Assembly: GCF_016718685.1 (NCBI RefSeq)
Contig: NZ_JADKCX010000038.1
Coordinates: 1 to 58,749 of the forward strand
Origin: Haliscomenobacter sp.
Lineage (GTDB): Bacteria; Bacteroidota; Bacteroidia; Chitinophagales; Saprospiraceae
Direction: 5' to 3'
DNA length: 58,749 bases
The position numbers and the translations under genes are program-made. Shown piece by piece: positions 21,174 through 29,724 of the stretch (its first letter is position 1; each line of letters starts with the position of its first letter). The notes beneath the pieces were generated by a model. The model made no database searches. It was not told the DNA's origin and saw nothing but the letters and a program-made list of their open reading frames with translations.

Positions 21174-21866
21174 TCAAAACGCGGCAATCAAGCCCTCGGC
21201 ACGGTCGATTACCCGCTGCTCCTGCTCCTGGCGAATCTGCTCCCGTTCGGTCGAATCCCCGGCATCGAGCAAACGTATGGCCACATTCCAGACCTCGTTG
21301 CGCCAACTGCTGATCAGTTGGGAGAGCAACCATTCGTCCATCCGTCCCATCACCCGATCCACTACCGCCATGATGGGAGACTGCGGCTCCACCACGGTAT
21401 CCTGTACCGCATCAATGGTACTGGCAATGATTTGATTGACTTTTTCGTGATCGTCCTGGCGCAGTTGCTTTTGTGCTGCGCTGAGCGTAGCCCATTCCTC
21501 GTGCAAACAATCGTACAAAGACAGGGGCAAATCGTAATTGATGTGGGCATTGACACCCAGCAAGAGGTTTTGCAGCACGTGTAGTTTGGTTTGTACCGTG
21601 GCATTGTGGGCGTGCCGCCATACGGCGGAGGTGTGTTCGGCCTGGCATTCGTAATGCCCCAGTGCCTCGAAATAGTACTCGGCAAAACGCAACATCAGGG
21701 TGCTGATCCAACTCGGGTCATGAAATTGGCCTTCGTGGATGGCCAGGGCCATGTTGCTGCTCATCAGGTTGTAGCAACGCAGGAAGGTGCAGCGCTGGTC
21801 GCCAGTTTTTTCCCAGGCATCGGCGCGCTGGGTCATGAGGTGTAGGACTTGTTCGATGGTTTGCAT
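21174..21866 (-). CDS. DUF5995 family protein
   Basis: A 230-residue helical soluble protein. The diagnostic string is HVLQNLLLGVNAHINYDLPL in the middle, with EGQFHDPSWISTLMLRFAEY before it and WRNEVWNVAIRLLDAG near the end, matching DUF5995 as I know it (conserved His/Asn/Asp residues suggest a metal or catalytic site, unproven). I start at the ATG at 21866 (MQTIEQVLHLMTQ); upstream in-frame codons are not protein-like. No partner gene is close. Function unknown. Confidence 0.75.
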   Translation of the reverse strand: MQTIEQVLHLMTQRADAWEKTGDQRCTFLRCYNLMSSNMALAIHEGQFHDPSWISTLMLRFAEYYFEALGHYECQAEHTSAVWRHAHNATVQTKLHVLQNLLLGVNAHINYDLPLSLYDCLHEEWATLSAAQKQLRQDDHEKVNQIIASTIDAVQDTVVEPQSPIMAVVDRVMGRMDEWLLSQLISSWRNEVWNVAIRLLDAGDSTEREQIRQEQEQRVIDRAEGLIAAF

Positions 21867-21958
21867 TTGCCAAAGAAAGGGAATTTTGGACAAATGTAAA
21901 AATTTAAAAATCTGTAATCGACCGGTAATTTTCAGTTTGATGTGCACAATCGAGTTTT

Positions 21959-21991
21959 GGTGTCATCTGCGAGGCATGAGCAGGTGACACC
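21959..21991. repeat. 12-bp hairpin GGTGTCATCTGC / GCAGGTGACACC
   Basis: Stem of 12 bases with one mismatch and a 9-base loop, just upstream of the DUF5995 start. Possibly a regulatory or REP palindrome. Confidence 0.5.
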
Positions 21992-22141
21992 TCAAAAGCA
22001 CAACAGAATATTACCTTTCTCGTACCTCGAAAGATGTCACCTCCTTCAAGCTGAGGATTGCTGTCATTCGCGGAGCGATTGAATTTTGATAGCTCCGGTC
22101 GTCCGCAGGGTCGATCAGTTCTCGTCATGAGTTGTGTTAAT

Positions 22142-22346
22142 CCGACCGTCGCGTAGCGTGACTGATTTTGTAGCGGCGGGTTTCAACCCGCCGTCAGTAA
22201 CATCACCTTGTCAGTGGAGTGCCGTAGGTGCGACAAATCAAGTCAAATGAGCCGTACCTACGGCACTCCATTGTATGTAAACCTTGACCCTTTCATCGGC
22301 GGGTTGAAACCCACCGCTACAAAATTGATCGTCGCTTACACGACTG
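22142..22346. repeat. Nested palindrome array (BIME/MITE-like)
   Basis: Three symmetrical levels share one centre. Outer arms: ATTTTGTAGCGGCGGGTTTC at left against GAAACCCACCGCTACAAAAT at right, continued outward by GACCGTCGCGTAGCG / CGTCGCTTACACG. Inner arms: TGGAGTGCCGTAGGT (22215-22229) and its exact complement (22256-22270). The left arm also folds on itself (GGCGGGTTTCAACCCGCC). No open frame or transposase lies inside. It occupies the gap between DUF5995 and the Rpn pair. Confidence 0.8.
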
Positions 22347-22713
22347 GTTTTGTGGCAAATGAAAGCTTGTACGATGCTATTGAATATGGGTTTTCGGCTT
22401 TTCTTGGAACAGTCGATCCTAAGGAATGGGAGCGAAAAACTCTCGCCAGTGGTGAGAGTTTTGTGTTTACTAGGAAATCAGCAAAAAACGGAAAACTAGG
22501 CCACTTCCTCCACTTTACTTCAAGGTTGAGTTCCTTCATTAAATCATCAAGCTGCTGCAAAAAATCACTTCTCAAGCGGATGAAATTTTGCAGCGCATGT
22601 TCATCTGGTTCTTCAAATGACTGATGGAAACGCATCAACTCATTGACCTTTTGAATTTCCTCAAGGGTTGAGGTGATTTGTAGGATGATGTTTTTACTTT
22701 CCACCGCGGCCAT
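22336..22713 (-). CDS. Small helical hypothetical protein, probably frameshifted near its end
   Basis: The N-terminal 65 residues (AAVESKNIILQITSTLEEIQ and on to LRSDFLQQLDDLMKELNLEV) are charged and coiled-coil-like. After this, the sequenced frame runs into the nested palindrome and reads as nonsense. Adding one G after GAAGTAAAG gives ...NLEVKVEEVA and a stop at 22496-22498, a far more natural end of about 72 residues. I do not recognise the family. It lies 19 bases after the Rpn nuclease gene on the same strand, so the two probably form an operon. Confidence 0.6.
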   Translation of the reverse strand: MAAVESKNIILQITSTLEEIQKVNELMRFHQSFEEPDEHALQNFIRLRSDFLQQLDDLMKELNLEVKWRKWPSFPFFADFLVNTKLSPLARVFRSHSLGSTVPRKAENPYSIASYKLSFATKPVV

Positions 22714-22732
22714 AGGATTCGATTTTTAAAAA

Positions 22733-23593
22733 TTATTTGCTCTTCATGGCATCGGCAATTTCTTGTATTTTGTCAGCAGCAAGACCCGTTATCTGGGCGA
22801 CAACATCGTGGGACAGGCCTACCCTGATTGCGTTTTCTGCAACTTCTCTTATCGCACTTGAAATTTCCAGCTTCACCGTCTCCACAAAACTCGCATCACT
22901 ACGCTGAGCCTCCAGATAGCGGTTATATTCCTTGCGGTCGGCAGGATCTAATTTTAAGATGTCAAGTTTCTGGCTCGCCGCTTTTAAACCCTTTGCGGTG
23001 AATTCATCTTTGATTTCTGCCGTCTTCAGAAAGTACACCCATTCGTCCAGGGTATCCTTGGCGACTTCATTGAATCGATTGGTTTTTATCACGTAATACG
23101 CTGGATACAAGTCCGATACCGATGTTTTTTTGAACAATTCTTTCTGCTTTTCGGACAGTTCCAGTTCATGGTTGCTGTGAATGCCGATAAACGTAGTCGT
23201 GCCGTGATACACATAGTCATCTCCCTGACCGAGGTCAAAGTACACGATGTTAACGGAGTACACTTTTTTAACTTGGGAGTACGGCTGTCCCTCGGCAATG
23301 TGTTCGACGATGACTTTTGCTGTGCCGTAAAGCATCCGCTGAAAGTAGTCCGCTTCGCGGGTGTTTTGGATTTCAACGATGACCAACTCACCCTTTTTAT
23401 TTTCCACCAGGATATCGACCCGGTTGAACTTGTCGTCCTCGGTTTCCTTGTTTCCTTCGCTTTCCAGAATTTGTTTTATCTTAAAATCTTCATGGAGCAA
23501 CTCGGAAAGGAAGCCTTCCAGGATATCAAAATTGGCTTTGTTGCGAAGCAGTCGCTTCATCGCCCAATCGAAACGAACTAGTTTTTTTGCCAT
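22733..23593 (-). CDS. Rpn/PD-(D/E)XK family nuclease (PDDEXK_2)
   Basis: A 286-residue protein of the Rpn/YhgA-like group, recombination-promoting nucleases once annotated as transposases. The N-terminus MAKKLVRFDWAMKRLLRNKA is characteristic. The PD-(D/E)XK core is FNRVDILVENKKGELVIVEI followed by QNTREADYFQRMLYG (Asp, then Glu-x-Gln). The C-terminus has the variable helical tail (ITGLAADKIQEIADAMKSK) often repeated or rearranged in this group. Start chosen at the ATG at 23593; an upstream in-frame extension is not conserved in character. Such genes are often numerous and mobile within Bacteroidota genomes; no ends of an element are visible. Confidence 0.85.
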   Translation of the reverse strand: MAKKLVRFDWAMKRLLRNKANFDILEGFLSELLHEDFKIKQILESEGNKETEDDKFNRVDILVENKKGELVIVEIQNTREADYFQRMLYGTAKVIVEHIAEGQPYSQVKKVYSVNIVYFDLGQGDDYVYHGTTTFIGIHSNHELELSEKQKELFKKTSVSDLYPAYYVIKTNRFNEVAKDTLDEWVYFLKTAEIKDEFTAKGLKAASQKLDILKLDPADRKEYNRYLEAQRSDASFVETVKLEISSAIREVAENAIRVGLSHDVVAQITGLAADKIQEIADAMKSK

Positions 23594-23830
23594 TTGGAAG
23601 AATATTGACACAAAAATACAGCAGAAATTTCGATTTTCCAACTTTTTCAAATGGACATGACTACAAGGTGGAGGTTTTTGTCGATATGGCTTTGACGGAG
23701 CGCGGTGTGTTTGCTACCAGCCCTAATTTTTGCATTGTGCATACTCATGCGTCAAAGACGCGGAAATAATGGGTTCAAGTCAGAGACATTGAACCAGCTT
23801 GGGACTTTTAGTTTTTGATTTACTCCAATT
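23594..23830. other. Spacer without a recognisable gene
   Basis: I see no gene, hairpin or repeat here. A short plus-strand open frame (about 60 codons) is not protein-like. Confidence 0.5.
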
Positions 23831-24355
23831 TTATTGTCTTTCCCAGTGCGAAAGTAGTTTGATCAATGTGGTAGGAATATTCTGGTTCTTGTTTAGCTCA
23901 TCAGTTATTTCTTCAGAGCATAACCATTTTTTATATTCATCGATCAACGATTTATCTGCTTTCTTGGAGGTGCTCAGTTTCCGTAGAGATGAAATTTCAT
24001 TGTCTTCTTTAGTTCTGTAAACGGCAAATGCTCTAATCACATGTTGGTCAATGATTGGTTGTCCACTCGCTTTGGTTAGATATTTACCAAATTGATAAAA
24101 AACCAAGGCATCATTTTGGTCATCACTATCTTCTTTAGCATTTTGAATTCCTTTAATAATGTGTTTGATTTTTTTTAGGTCGCCATTTTTCCAAACCATT
24201 GCATATAGAAGTTTAGTAAGAGAGTCTTTCAATTTTGAAGTTATATCCGTCTTTAAATTTAGTTCTTTATCTATAAAGTGATTGTCTATTAGTCCTTGAA
24301 TTTCATCAGGTTTGATGTCGAATTCTATTTTGGGGTAGGTTTCAATAATATTCAT
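23831..24355 (-). CDS. Hypothetical protein in an AT-rich pair
   Basis: A 174-residue soluble, lysine-rich protein starting MNIIETYPKIEFDIKPDEIQ. It is mostly helical and holds an ordered middle (ALVFYQFGKYLTKASGQPII then DQHVIRAFAVYRTKED). It contains no catalytic motif I know. The start is two bases from the stop of the small membrane protein upstream, so the two are almost certainly co-translated. Base composition is clearly more AT-rich than the kinase and nir genes next to it, suggesting later acquisition. Function unknown; an immunity or toxin-antitoxin role is possible but unsupported. Confidence 0.6.
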   Translation of the reverse strand: MNIIETYPKIEFDIKPDEIQGLIDNHFIDKELNLKTDITSKLKDSLTKLLYAMVWKNGDLKKIKHIIKGIQNAKEDSDDQNDALVFYQFGKYLTKASGQPIIDQHVIRAFAVYRTKEDNEISSLRKLSTSKKADKSLIDEYKKWLCSEEITDELNKNQNIPTTLIKLLSHWERQ

Positions 24356-24356
24356 T

Positions 24357-24575
24357 CTATTTTTTGGGGTAGTGATCTTGAATGTTTTCAAGTTCTGAAA
24401 TAGTCTTGGATTTTTTAATTGAATCAAAAACTGTTGTCGTAAGTTCTTTGGCTTGTCGGTCTGTCATATTTTTGTTGTTAAGTGAGTTATCAAAATACCT
24501 TATGCAATATATAATTAACCAGGAAATCAAAAAACTAAAAACTAAAAAAAAAATAATCACTCTCCAAACCCACAT
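24357..24575 (-). CDS. Small single-span membrane protein
   Basis: 72 residues: one N-terminal transmembrane helix (VIIFFLVFSFLISWLIIYCI) followed by a charged cytoplasmic tail (MTDRQAKELTTTVFDSIKKS). The start overlaps the end of the kinase gene by about 40 bases, and the stop is two bases before the next gene. I do not recognise it. A shorter form starting at the internal Met before TDRQ would lack the membrane helix. Confidence 0.5.
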   Translation of the reverse strand: MWVWRVIIFFLVFSFLISWLIIYCIRYFDNSLNNKNMTDRQAKELTTTVFDSIKKSKTISELENIQDHYPKK

Positions 24576-26372
24576 TCAACGTAATCCTTGTCCCTTCCCC
24601 CACTTCCGAATGAATAAACATCCGGCCCTGAATGAACTGCATGCGTTCCCGCATAAAAGACAGCCCCATGCCGCTGCCGTCGTTTTTTTGTTCCACCTCA
24701 TCCGGGTCAAATCCTTTGCCATCGTCATCGATGACGATGCTGAGCATTTTTTCGGTGTGGGAAATGCGGATCAGGATGAAATTGGCTTGGGCGTATTTCA
24801 CGGCGTTGTTCACCGCTTCCTGGGTGATGCGGTAGAGGTTGGTTTCCACCACCGTATCCAGGCGTCCGTTGAAGTTGCTGCGGTTTTCGAAGAGGATATT
24901 GCTGCCGGTGAGTTTGCTCAGTTCGGCGGCCATGCGGGCCAGGCCGGTGGCGATGCCGTAGTCGCTGAGTTCGGGCGGGGTGAGGTTGAAGGTCACCATG
25001 CGCACGCCCTGGATGAGTTTGACGGTCAGTTGCTGGAGTTTTTCCAGTTTGGCCTGGGCCTTTTCCGTTTGGCTGAGGTCGAGGGCGTCCAGGTTGAATT
25101 TGAGGGCGGTGAGCATTTGGCCGATGCCGTCGTGCATGTCGCGGGCGATGCGTTTGCGTTCCTCTTCCTGGGCCTCGACGATTTGGGCGGAGCGCAACAC
25201 CTGCTGGCGCATTTGTTCGTCAAAACGCTCCTGGTTGAGGCGTTCAATTTCCTGTAAGGCTTCTTTGCGGTAGGTGATGTCGGAGCACAAGATCAGCAAA
25301 TCTTGCGCCAGGCCGCCGCCGCTGACGGGGATGACCGACATCTCCAGCCAGAGCTTGCGGCCATCGCGGGTGCTGATCTGGATTTCGCTGGTGCTGATGC
25401 GCGAGCGCGCTTTTTGGATGCATTCATCGATGGCCTGTTGGCCGGCCTCGTCGGCGCTGATGATTTCGGACGGGCGACCATGCAGGGCTTTTGTTCAGCC
25501 CAACAATTGCCGAAACTTCTCGCTGAGGTAGCGCACTTGTCCCGCAGTGCTGCGGTTGGCAAACAAGGCCGCCTGATCCACCGCAAAAGTGAGCGCCCGC
25601 AGTTCTTGCAACGAACTCTCTTTAGCGCGGTACAATTGCTCCATTTCTTTGGCCAGGCGTTTGGCTTCCTGCTCGAGTGCAACAAACGCTGGAGGGCTTC
25701 CCGCACGTGGATGGCTGCCGGGCGGAAGATGAACCAAAACTCCACCAACAAAATGAACAAGGCTACCAGCAACAAAATCCATTCAATGCGTTTGATCTCG
25801 TTGACTTTGGCTTTGGATTCGGCGTCGTATTGAAACACGATCTGGTCCATTTCGGCCACAAAGCGTTTTTCATTGCGCAAGACTTGCGCCAGCAGATTGG
25901 AATCCACCCGGGATTGTCCGGCGGTAGAGGCATCGGCGATGGTACGCACGGCCCCGTACATGGCTTCAAAATGTGGATTTACCTCCCGAAACATGGCGCG
26001 AATTGCCGTACTGTTGTACCCCGGCAAACCCAACTTCAGATCGCCCGCTTGCAAACCCTGGTGGGCCTGGTGCCAAACCCAGATGTCTTTGCGCAGTTGT
26101 TGCCGGAGGTTGCGCAAGGAATCGGGCTGCGCCCCGGCAGCGAATAGCAACACTTGTTTGGTGATGCGCTGACTGAGCATGCGTTGTCGCCCGGCTACGT
26201 TGACCACCCGCGAGTCGTCGGTTTGTTTGCGCAGGTGATCCTGAATCAACAATTGCCCGCTGACAATGGCCAGGGCAATCGCCCCGAGTGCCAGGACGTA
26301 CAGGCGACGCAGGCGGGAAAATGTGGCCGAGTCAATCGTTTCGTTCGAGATGTGGGAGAATAATGGTGCCAT
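24535..26372 (-). CDS. NarX-like sensor histidine kinase (PilJ N-terminal sensor, HisKA_3, HATPase), frame broken
   Basis: Membrane sensor beside nirBD. The N-terminal helix is followed by DSRVVNVAGRQRMLSQRITK, the P-box-like motif of the type IV pili/NarX sensor domain, then a second membrane helix (about residues 196-216). A coiled-coil linker and a PAS-like segment lead to the HisKA_3 box RIARDMHDGIGQMLTAL (phosphoacceptor His) and the ATPase N and G boxes (EAVNNAVKYAQ, DDDGKGFDPDE, GSGMGLSFMRER). Two defects occur: a one-base deletion near 25682, and an in-frame TGA at 25495-25497 (RQLLG*TKALHGRP) that likely was TGG. No response regulator gene is adjacent. A nitrate/nitrite-sensing role is inferred from domain and context. 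Confidence 0.82.
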
Positions 26373-26399
26373 AGTTGGCTAAAGGTAAGGAAAGGTTTA

Positions 26400-26624
26400 G
26401 AAAGTTGAGGAGTTGAGAAGGTTGAGGCTACCGCGAGCGACAAATGGGCACATTTTTTACGGATCACTGAAATCTCCTGGGAATGTTCACTGAAGTGTCA
26501 GCAAGTAAAAAAATTACTCCTAAAGGAAACTCCGTGTACTCCGTTAATCTATGTAAAAAACATATCGCTTTGGTATGTCGCTTGCGGTAGCCTCAACCTC
26601 CTCAACTCCTCAACCTCCTCAACT
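26400..26624. repeat. Hairpin of GTTGAG words with GCTACCGC core
   Basis: Left: GTTGAGGAGTTGAGAAGGTT then GAGGCTACCGCGAGCGACA. Right: TGTCGCTTGCGGTAGCCTC then CAACCTCCTCAACTCCTCAA. The loop of about 130 bases is unique and AT-rich. It lies between nirD and the kinase gene. Same word and core as at 5061-5175. Confidence 0.85.
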
Positions 26625-26993
26625 AAAGCCAATGTACACTTCCCCGTCGGATACCTTCACGGGATACACGGCAATGGTGCCACAATCCCCATTCAGGTTT
26701 TCGCCAGTCAAGAGGGAAAAAGTACGTTTGTGCATGGGGCAGGCCACTTTGGGTTCCCCTTTTTCGTCGCCGATCAGGCCTCGTGAAAGCACCATTTCCA
26801 TGCGGTGGGGGCACAAGTTCTGGCAGGCATACCAGCGGCCCTGGGCTGTAAAGTGGAAGACCGCAATTTGTTTGTCCTGGTATTTGACACAAGCGCCCGC
26901 ATTGTCAGGAAAGGCATGGATTGGCCCTGCTTTGAACCAGATTTTGACTTCTGACTCCGTGACGGGAGTGTATTTGGAAAGTAGAGTTTGCAT
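26619..26993 (-). CDS. nirD: Nitrite reductase (NADH) small subunit
   Basis: A 124-residue Rieske-type protein that pairs with NirB in assimilatory reduction of nitrite to ammonium. The Rieske ligands are present as CQNLCPHRMEM (Cys-x-His) and VACPMHKRTF (Cys-x2-His), with GDCGTIAVYPVKVSDGEVYI at the end. Some NirD proteins have lost the cluster residues; this one keeps them, so it probably binds the [2Fe-2S] centre. Downstream of nirB on the same strand, separated by a hairpin repeat. Confidence 0.93.
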   Translation of the reverse strand: MQTLLSKYTPVTESEVKIWFKAGPIHAFPDNAGACVKYQDKQIAVFHFTAQGRWYACQNLCPHRMEMVLSRGLIGDEKGEPKVACPMHKRTFSLLTGENLNGDCGTIAVYPVKVSDGEVYIGFS

Positions 26994-26999
26994 AATTGG

Positions 27000-27119
27000 A
27001 AGGTTGGAGGTTCGAGGGGTTCGAGGGTTCGGTTCAGGGTTCGGGGGTTCGGGGTTTGGGGAAAGCTCAAGAGCGGAGGACCAACCTCGAACCCTGAACT
27101 ACGAACCCCGAACCCTCTA
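27000..27119. repeat. Hairpin of GTTCG(A/G)GG words between nirB and nirD
   Basis: Left arm GGAGGTTCGAGGGGTTCGAG and further words; right arm CGAACCCTGAACTACGAACC and CCGAACCC. The right arm overlaps the nirB stop codon. In this position it could attenuate or protect the nirB-nirD mRNA. Confidence 0.85.
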
Positions 27120-29625
27120 CCAAGCTCTTGGCATTTTCTGTTCCCGTAAGCTTACAAATTCGATGTTTTCATCCGTTTCTTCACTATTGACGAAGTGTTT
27201 GAAGCGGGCCCGGATGGCCGGATTTTCCACCGCTTCTTTCCATTCACATTGGTAGTTGTTGATCAAGTTGGCCATGTCCACATCCAGTTCGGCACCGATG
27301 CCGAGGGAGTCGTTGACAATCACTTCGCGCAGGTAATTGATGCCCCCTTCCATTTTTTCCAGCCAGGGCGCGGTGCGCACCAATGGGCCAGCCGTTTTGA
27401 TGTAAAACATCAGGAAGCGGTCGAGGTAGCGCAGGCAGGTTTGTGAGTCGATTTTTTCAGCCAACAACACCGCGTGTTTGGGGTTGGCGCCGCCGTTGCC
27501 GCACACGTAGAGGTTCCAACCCTCTTCGGTGGCGATGATGCCAAAATCTTTACCCCGCGCTTCGGCGCATTCGCGGATACAACCCGACACGCCGCCCTTG
27601 ATCTTGTGCGGCGCACGGATGCCCTTGTAGCGCTCTTCTACCTCAATGGCGAAGCTCACGCTGTCCAGCATCCCAAAGCGGCACCAGGTGGAGCCTACAC
27701 AACTTTTGACGGTGCGCAGGGCTTTGCCGTAGGCATGACCACTTTCAAAACCAGCAGCGATGAGTTCTTCCCAAATGAAAGGCAGATCGTCGAGGCGGGC
27801 CCCAAAAAGATCGATGCGCTGGCCACCCGTGATTTTGGTGTAGAGCGCGTATTTTTGGGCCACTTCACCAATGGCGATCAGCTTCTCGGGGGTAATTTCT
27901 CCTCCAGGAATACGCGGCACGACCGAATACGTCCCATTGCGTTGGATGTTGGCCAAAAAGCGGTCGTTGGTATCCTGAATGCCACTTTGTGCCACGGCGG
28001 TTTCGGCGTGGATGGAGGCAAAAATAGAAGCGAGGACGGGTTTGCACACCTCGCAACCATAACCCGTGCCGTGTTCGGCGATGACGGTTTCGAAGCGGGT
28101 GTAATTTTTTACTTTGACGATGTCGAACAGTTCTTGTCGGCTGTGCGGGAAGTGTTCACACACGGTCTCTTTCACCGTTTTGCCCATGGCCTTGAGGGCG
28201 CCTTTGAGCAAGTCGTCCACCATGGGTTTGCAACCTCCGCAACCACTAATGGCTTTGGTGCATTTGGTGATGGCTTTGAGGGTTTCGCAACCGGCTTCAC
28301 TCACAGCCGCACAAATCTGGCCTTTGCTGACACTTTCGCAAGAACAAATGACTGCGGCATCGGGCAAGTCCAGCACGCTACCAAAGGCCGATTCTCCGCC
28401 CGCAAGTTTGACGATCAAGGCTTCGGGTTCGGGTGGCAGGGTGATGCCGTTTTTGTAAATTTGCAACAACTGGTTGTAATCGCTGGCTTCTCCCACCAGG
28501 ATGCCGCCCAGGAGTTTTTTTCCATCTTCCGAAACGTTCAGGCGTTTGTAGATGCCCTTGAGTTTGTCTTCAAACACGATGGCGCGCTGGGGCGCTTGGG
28601 TGCCAAACACGTCGCCAAAACTGGCTACGTCGATGCCAATCAGTTTGAGGGAAGTAGACAGGTCTACCACGGGGCTCATGCTGTTATCCTTGCCCAAAAT
28701 ATTACCCACAGCCACTTCGGCCATCTCGTAACCGGGTGCCACCAGAGCCAACACCATGCCTTGATACAGCGCCACTTCGCCAATGGCGTACACGTTGGGA
28801 TCGGAACTCCGCATGTACTCGTCTACCACGACTCCACCGCGTGGACCTACTTCCAGGCCACCTAAACTAGCCAGTTCATCCCGTGGCAGGATGCCCGCGG
28901 AGATGACCAACATTTCAGCGGGCAGGGAGCTTCCATCCACAAACTCCAGGTGACTCATGCGCTCTTGCCCGGCAATCAGACGGGTGTTTTTGCTGAGGTG
29001 AACCTGCACGCCAATGCCTTGAATGGCTTCACGCAGCAGGTCAGCAGCTCTTTCGTCCAATTGCCGAGGCATGAGCCGGGGCGCGAATTCCACGACGTGC
29101 GTCTCCAACCCTAAATCGCGCACAGCCTTGGCGGCTTCGAGCCCCAGCAAGCCACCGCCCAGCACCGCAGCGGGAGTTGCAACACCTTTTGCTGCGAGCT
29201 TCATGCCATATTGAGTGATCTGCTCCAGATCCTCAATGGTGCGATAAACAAATACGCCCAGCTTGTCGTTGCCCACAATGGAGGGGCACAAAAGGGGCTG
29301 ATCCTGTAGCAAGGATGAGTTTATCATATGTGAAGACCAGACCCTTGTGGGTGCTCAGCGTTTTGGCCTCGCGGTCAATTTGCGTCACCAATTCGCCCAG
29401 GTGGAGGGTAATGCCATGGTCGGCATACCACTCCGACGGAGCCAGATAAAGGTCTTGTTCGGTTTTCCCGGAAAAATAGTCACTCAGGTGCACCCGGTCG
29501 TACGCTGGGCGCGGCTCTTCACCAAATACCTGCAGTTCGTACGTACCCTGGGGGGCTTGCGCGAGCCACTTTTCGCAGAATTTATAGCCCACCATGCCGT
29601 TGCCGATTACGATTATTCGCATCAT
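27117..29625 (-). CDS. nirB: Nitrite reductase (NADH) large subunit, one-base insertion near the N-terminus
   Basis: About 835 residues, the normal NirB size. In order: FAD/NADH oxidoreductase domain (MRIIVIGNGMVGYKFCEKW; LGGGLLGLEAAKAVRDLG), a BFD [2Fe-2S] domain (VICSCESVSKGQICAAV; SGCGGCKPMVDDLL), a second Cys pair (GYGCEVCKP), then nitrite/sulfite reductase halves with the siroheme/[4Fe-4S] cysteines SCVGSTWCRF and SGCIRECAEARGKDFG. The N-terminal 125 residues are in another frame: GSAPFVP is followed by one extra C near 29286, and removing it gives VPSIVGNDKLGVFV. Cytoplasmic. Transcribed away from cobA, which makes its siroheme precursor. Confidence 0.95.
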
Positions 29626-29650
29626 GTACGTAGATTTTTATTGGCAAAAC

Positions 29651-29668
29651 TACGTAATAATTTAAGTA
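29651..29668. promoter_or_regulatory. Candidate operator TACGTAA-4-TTAAGTA in the nirB/cobA divergent region
   Basis: An imperfect inverted pair of heptamers, with a further TACTTAA at 29693-29699 overlapping the cobA -7 box and a TACGTA close to the nirB start. It resembles, but does not match, NarL heptamers (TACYYMT). Placement between nirB and cobA beside a NarX-like kinase makes a regulatory role plausible. Confidence 0.3.
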
Positions 29669-29695
29669 ATGCAAGTTTTTATCCGTAAAAATACT

Positions 29696-29703
29696 TAATT
29701 TTG
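29696..29703 (+). promoter_or_regulatory. -7 box TAATTTTG for cobA
   Basis: Exact TAnnTTTG match 22 bases upstream of the chosen cobA ATG, with a T-rich element (AAGTTTTTA) about 19 bases further up in the -33 position. Confidence 0.5.
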
Positions 29704-29724
29704 TGCACAACAAAAGCTACGACT

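Noticed and set aside
22733..23593. Transposase call for the Rpn protein
   Set aside because: The fold is a PD-(D/E)XK nuclease; no inverted repeats or target duplication flank the gene.
27474..28865. 463-codon plus-strand open frame
   Set aside because: Antisense shadow of nirB; composition (Phe/Gly/His-rich) is typical of a shadow frame.
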